Source: Gonocerus acuteangulatus (lineage: Eukaryota > Arthropoda > Insecta > Hemiptera > Coreidae). From it: a DNA stretch of 64,000 nucleotides. Shown here piece after piece: positions 60,040 through 64,000 of this stretch. A program made the translations under genes and the position numbers. The notes under the pieces are model-generated. The model had not been told where the DNA came from, did no database searches, and worked only from the letters and a program-made list of their open reading frames with translations. The first letter of the stretch is position 1. The number at the start of each line of letters is the position of its first letter. The stretch lies in the NCBI GenBank assembly GCA_946811695.1, contig OX328123.1, positions 117,017,746-117,081,745 on the forward strand, given 5' to 3'.

Positions 60040-60960
60040 TTCTAGTATAGTTAAAGTCATGTACAATGATTTTCCGACCAGTTCTGATACAAGGATTAAT
60101 CGAAAGTATTTAAAAAAAAAATATTATACTTGTAAAATACGTTCATATTTGTAAAAATAAAACATTCAACGCCGCTCGAAATTTGAAGGAGTTCTGATAA
60201 TTCCAAAAGAGTTCTGATATACTTAATGACATGACTTATGATTTTCCCAAGAGTTCTGGTAGATGAAATGATGAGAAGTATTTTTCAACAATTATTATAC
60301 TTGAAAACTGCATGTGATAAATTTGAAATTGCAACCACGGTCTATAAGAAGGAGTTCTGATTATTCCAAAAGAGTTCTGATATACTTAAAGACATGACTT
60401 ATGATTTTCCCAAGAGTTCTGGTACAAGGAATGATGAGAAGTATTTTTCAACAATTATTATACTTGAAAACTGCACGTGGTAAATTTGAAATTGCAACCA
60501 CGGTCTATAAGAAGGAGTTCTGATAATTCCAAAAGAGTTCTGATATACTTAAAGACATGACAAATGATTTTCCCAAGAGTTCTGGTACGAGAAATGATGA
60601 GAAGTATTTTTCAACAATTATTATGCTTGAAAAATGAATGTGGTAAATTTGAAATTGCAACCTCGGTTTATAAGAAGTTGTTCTGATTATTCCAAAAGAG
60701 TTCTGATATAGTTAAAGACATGACAAATGATTTTCCCAAGAGTTCTGATACAAGAACTTATCGGAAGTACTTTTAAACAATTATTATACTTAAAAATGCA
60801 TGTGGTAAATTTAAAAGTGCGACCACGGTCTATAAGATGGAGTTATGATTATTCTAAAAGTGTTCTGATATAGTAAAAGAGATGGAAAATGATTTCCTGA
60901 AGAGTTCTGATCGGAAAAAGAATTAGAAGTATTTTTAAACAATTATTTTACTTCCAAAAT
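60040..60960 (+). repeat. Left array of 163-bp units
   Basis: GAGTTCTGATATA recurs at 60209, 60372, 60535 and 60698, a 163-bp step. A degenerate unit lies on each side, and looser GAGTTCTG motifs continue back to about 59,690. Each unit has three GAGTTCTG-type motifs plus ATGATGAGAAGTATTTTTCA and GCAACCACGGTCTATAAGA. It is the reverse complement of the array at 62943. Confidence 0.9.
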
Positions 60961-61145
60961 GTACATTTCTGTGCATATACCTAATGTTAGAATATCTTAT
61001 AATAAGTATGTCTAAATATCTTTTAGACTCTAAATAACTTTTAAATAATGTATTTTTTTTAACTTATAAAATAAATGTTTTTCTAAAATGTACAACTTCC
61101 CTTATATAGTGTTAATAATAATGAACAACGAGAATATAGTCCCTC

Positions 61146-61176
<31 letters not shown>

Positions 61177-61316
61177 AGGAAGTTTGTTGATAATTAAAAT
61201 AATTACGAAATATAAAGTACCATATAATGCAATAATATTATATTTTAATTAATTATATATATGTGTGTATATATATATATATATTTATTTATATATATTA
61301 TTTATTTATATATATT

Positions 61317-61593
61317 ATTTTCTTCTAGTGATGACGTTCGAGGGTTGGATTTGGGGTCCCAGATCGTCCCTAGGCTCACCCAGCCTCTAATTAATTTAAT
61401 TAATAATGGGTACCTTGGGTGCTAATGATTCTAGCAGTCGAAGCAGCCAAGGGGAAAATCAGGCGGCCGGAGCATAGTATTGACCACTCCATCTCCCTAG
61501 TGTGCCGTATGGTCAAGAATCAGATACCTCTACAGTATCTGCACCTCTGGGCCCTTGTGGCCTGTTACGGGACTGATTTTTTTTTTTTTTTTT
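61317..61593 (+). mobile_element. SINE-A, 5'-truncated
   Basis: Lacks the tRNA-like head and starts at TCTTCTAGTGATGACG. It carries GGTCCCAGATCGTCCCTAGG and GATACCTCTACAGTATC, ending GGCCTGTTACGGGACTGA plus about 17 T, then a (TA)n tract (61598-61652). It lies between the two inverted 163-bp arrays. Confidence 0.85.
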
Positions 61594-61594
61594 A

Positions 61595-61662
<68 letters not shown>

Positions 61663-61829
61663 CATTGTAGTATAATAATAGAAATTATATTATAGTATGG
61701 TGAAATTAATTCTTTATTTTATTAATTTTTTTCTTAAATTTAAATAATCATTTGTAATGAGAATAACTTAAAATAATTAATGAAATTTAAACTATTATAT
61801 AATACAATAATAACATATTGTAATTATTT

Positions 61830-61901
<72 letters not shown>

Positions 61902-61905
61902 GTAC
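61830..61905. repeat. (TA)n microsatellite
   Basis: TA repeats with a short GTGTG interruption. Confidence 0.9.
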
Positions 61906-61945
61906 ATATATATAGTATTGTATATAGTGTGGTAAGTTTTATTAC

Positions 61946-62935
61946 TTATTTTATTTGAGAATATATTAAAACGTGTGGTGTGATTTGAAATTTTAAATGT
62001 GATATTTCTTTTCTTTTTGGCTTTAAATCGTCATACTCGTACCAGGCTATGTTTGTAAATAATAATGACGTGTAATGGCGTATACTATTAATATAATTTA
62101 TTACGCCTCGAAGTATATATTTATTATTATTAAGGGTAATATGTTTTGCAACACTATTTAAATTGTAGGTTTTCTTTGTAAATCCGGAATTATTAATGTA
62201 ATTAGTATCCGTCAGAATACTTGTATCTATTATTATTTGTGGCCCGTATGTTTCTGTTATATCACATGTGTTTTTACATTTGACACATATGTGCTTGGAA
62301 ATTGTTTCGTCTACAGCGTTTTGTACATATTCCAATCCTTTATCCAAAATTACGTTGACATAATATAAATTTAATATTTTTTGAATAGTCACACATTTTG
62401 CAGGTTTGGACTCTTTTTAGACTAGGCAAAGAAAGAAATGTATGTACTGCTAAGTGAGCAGCGTTACACATTGCATCTAATGTGGTGAATGTCCTAGTGT
62501 ACCTCGTGGACTCGAATAGTAATGTACTATTTAGAAAAGAAGCTCTTTCCATATAATCGTTCCGTGTTATTTTACCGCGAGATATTATTCTTTCTGCCAA
62601 TCGTAAAAAATGATCATCGGTACTTTGTGCGATACTTTTATATTCGGTGCTCATTCCTATCATATGCGCTGTTATGTGTAAGAGAGAATCGAAAGCGCAC
62701 GTATTGTGAACCATAATAGTTTTTCCTTGTAATTTAACGGGTTCACATAAATTGCCGTTTTTGATTATAGGGATGACACCTTAAACATTCGATTTGACAC
62801 TATCCCATTCGGGACATTTGTCTAAATAAGTTTTTTTTTAGGAGTGCCACATGATTTAGAACCTTTATTGGTCAACCCCATCCAGTTTTCCTCATAGTTT
62901 AGCGAATCTATAGCATCATTAGAAGAAGAATCCGA
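61946..62935 (-). pseudogene. Ubiquitin-protease-like (USP fold) gene, broken
   Basis: Minus strand, about 300 codons in three frames. N-terminal NYEENWMGLTNKGSK, then GVIPIIKNGNLCEPVKLQGK leads into MVHNTCAFDSLLH, which matches the USP Cys box (NTCxxxS). Later CKMC and, after a frameshift near 62,385, CVKCKNTC form two CxxC pairs, as in the USP finger region. YILRGVI..., RHYTSL and WYEYDD match the USP His box (HYxxx...WYxxDD). Breaks: a shift in an A9 run near 62,830, a stop near 62,790, and the shift near 62,385. The gene lies between the inverted 163-bp arrays with its 5' end facing the right array. The family assignment is by motif. Confidence 0.6.
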
Positions 62936-62942
62936 TACATCG

Positions 62943-64000
62943 TTTCTTGTACCAGAACTCTTGGGAAAATCATAAGTCATGTCTTTAAGTATATCAGAAC
63001 TCTTTTGGAATTATCAGAACTCCTTCTTATAGACCGTGGTTGCAATTTCAAATTTACCACATGCAGTTTTCAAGTATAATAATTGTTGAAAAATACATCT
63101 CATCATTTCTTGTACCAGAACTCTTGGGAAAATCATAAGTCATGTCTTTAAGTATATCAGAACTCTTTTGGAATTATCAGAACTCCTTCTTATAGACCGT
63201 GGTTGCAATTTCAAATTTACCACATGCAGTTTTCATGTATAATAATTGTTGAAAAGTACTTCCGATAAGTTCTTGTATCAGAACTCTTGGGAAAATCATT
63301 TGTCATGTCTTTAACTATATCAGAACTCTTTTGGAATAATCAGAACAACTTCTTATAAACCGAGGTTGCAATTTCAAATTTACCACATTCATTTTTCAAG
63401 CATAATAATTGTTGAAAAATACTTCTCATCATTTCTTGTACCAGAACTCTTGGGAAAATCATAAGTCATGTCTTTAAGTATATCAGAACTCTTTTGGAAT
63501 TATCAAAACTCCTTCTTATAGACCGTGGTTGCAATTTCAAATATATCACATGCAGGTTTCAAGTATAATAATTGTTGAAAAATACTTCTCATCGTTTCTT
63601 TTACCAGAACTCTTGGGAAAAACATAAGTCATGTCTTTAAGTATATCAGAACTCTTTTGGAATAATCAGAACTCCTTCTTATAGACCGTGGTTGCAATTT
63701 CAAATTTATCACATGTAGTTTTCAAGTATAATAATTGTTGAAAAATACTTCTCATCGTTTCTTGTACCAGAACTCTTGGGAAAATCATTTGTCATGTCTT
63801 TAAGTATATTAGAACTGTTTTGGAATAATCAGAACTCCTTGTAGACCGTGGTCGCAATTTCAAATTTACCACATGTAGTTTTCAAGTATAATAATTGTTG
63901 AAAAATACTTCTCATCGTTTCTTGTACCAGAACTCTTGGGAAAATCATAAGTCATGTCTTTAAGTATATCAGAACTGTTTTGGAATTATCAGAACTCCTT
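62943..64000 (-). repeat. Right array of 163-bp units (runs off window)
   Basis: ACCAGAACTCTTGGGAAAAT occurs at 62951, 63114, 63277 (as ATCAGAACTC), 63440, 63603 and 63766, and again near 63923: about seven units at 163-bp steps, one slightly short. Reverse complement of the left array. The outer end is beyond the window, so termini and target duplication cannot be read. Confidence 0.92.

Overview
This is eukaryotic, AT-rich, repeat-dense DNA, most likely from an arthropod and possibly a hemipteran insect. That placement is an inference from the transposon types (Jockey-type and R2-like LINEs, hAT, mariner, piggyBac, pogo/Tigger, Helentron-like and PolB elements). I see no intact host gene, rRNA, true tRNA or CRISPR array. 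Every recognisable coding sequence is a broken transposon gene.

Layout. 1-2.7 kb: 3' end of a Jockey-type LINE, then a 102-bp minisatellite. 2.7-12.4 kb: AT-rich DNA with (TA)n tracts, two tRNA-derived SINE families (here SINE-A and SINE-B) and copies of a dispersed repeat that carries its own (TA)n tract (here family T). 12.4-18.8 kb: one hAT-type element swollen by nested insertions, including a LINE on the minus strand with an inverted 5' end. 18.8-20.3 kb: R2-like and RNase H LINE remnants. 21.0-21.4 kb: a full SINE-A.

24.94-40.14 kb is the most striking object. It is a 15.2-kb foldback-type element with a 9-bp target duplication (TAATTTTCT) and terminal inverted repeats built from 160-bp tandem units, about 35 on the left and 13 on the right. 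Every unit holds a GC-rich hairpin with TAATATTAC at its tip. Its interior holds nested MITEs, family T copies and a possible pipsqueak-type HTH exon, but no recognisable transposase.

41-48.3 kb: a piggyBac fragment, a second R2-like fragment, a duplicated promoter/first-exon motif with splice donors, and a decayed protein-primed family B DNA polymerase gene of Maverick/Polinton-like type, cut by a 1.25-kb hAT element. 48.8-50.0 kb: a minisatellite with repeated TGACGTCA sites, a G-rich tract and a YY1-like motif. 50.9-59.4 kb: a hAT MITE, mariner, family T, other TIR elements and a Tigger remnant. 60.0-64.0 kb: a second inverted pair of tandem arrays (163-bp units) around a broken ubiquitin-protease-like gene; its right arm runs off the window.

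The window reads as a heterochromatin-like graveyard. Two independent elements share one design, long inverted tandem arrays around a small core, and these are the best candidates for something undescribed.
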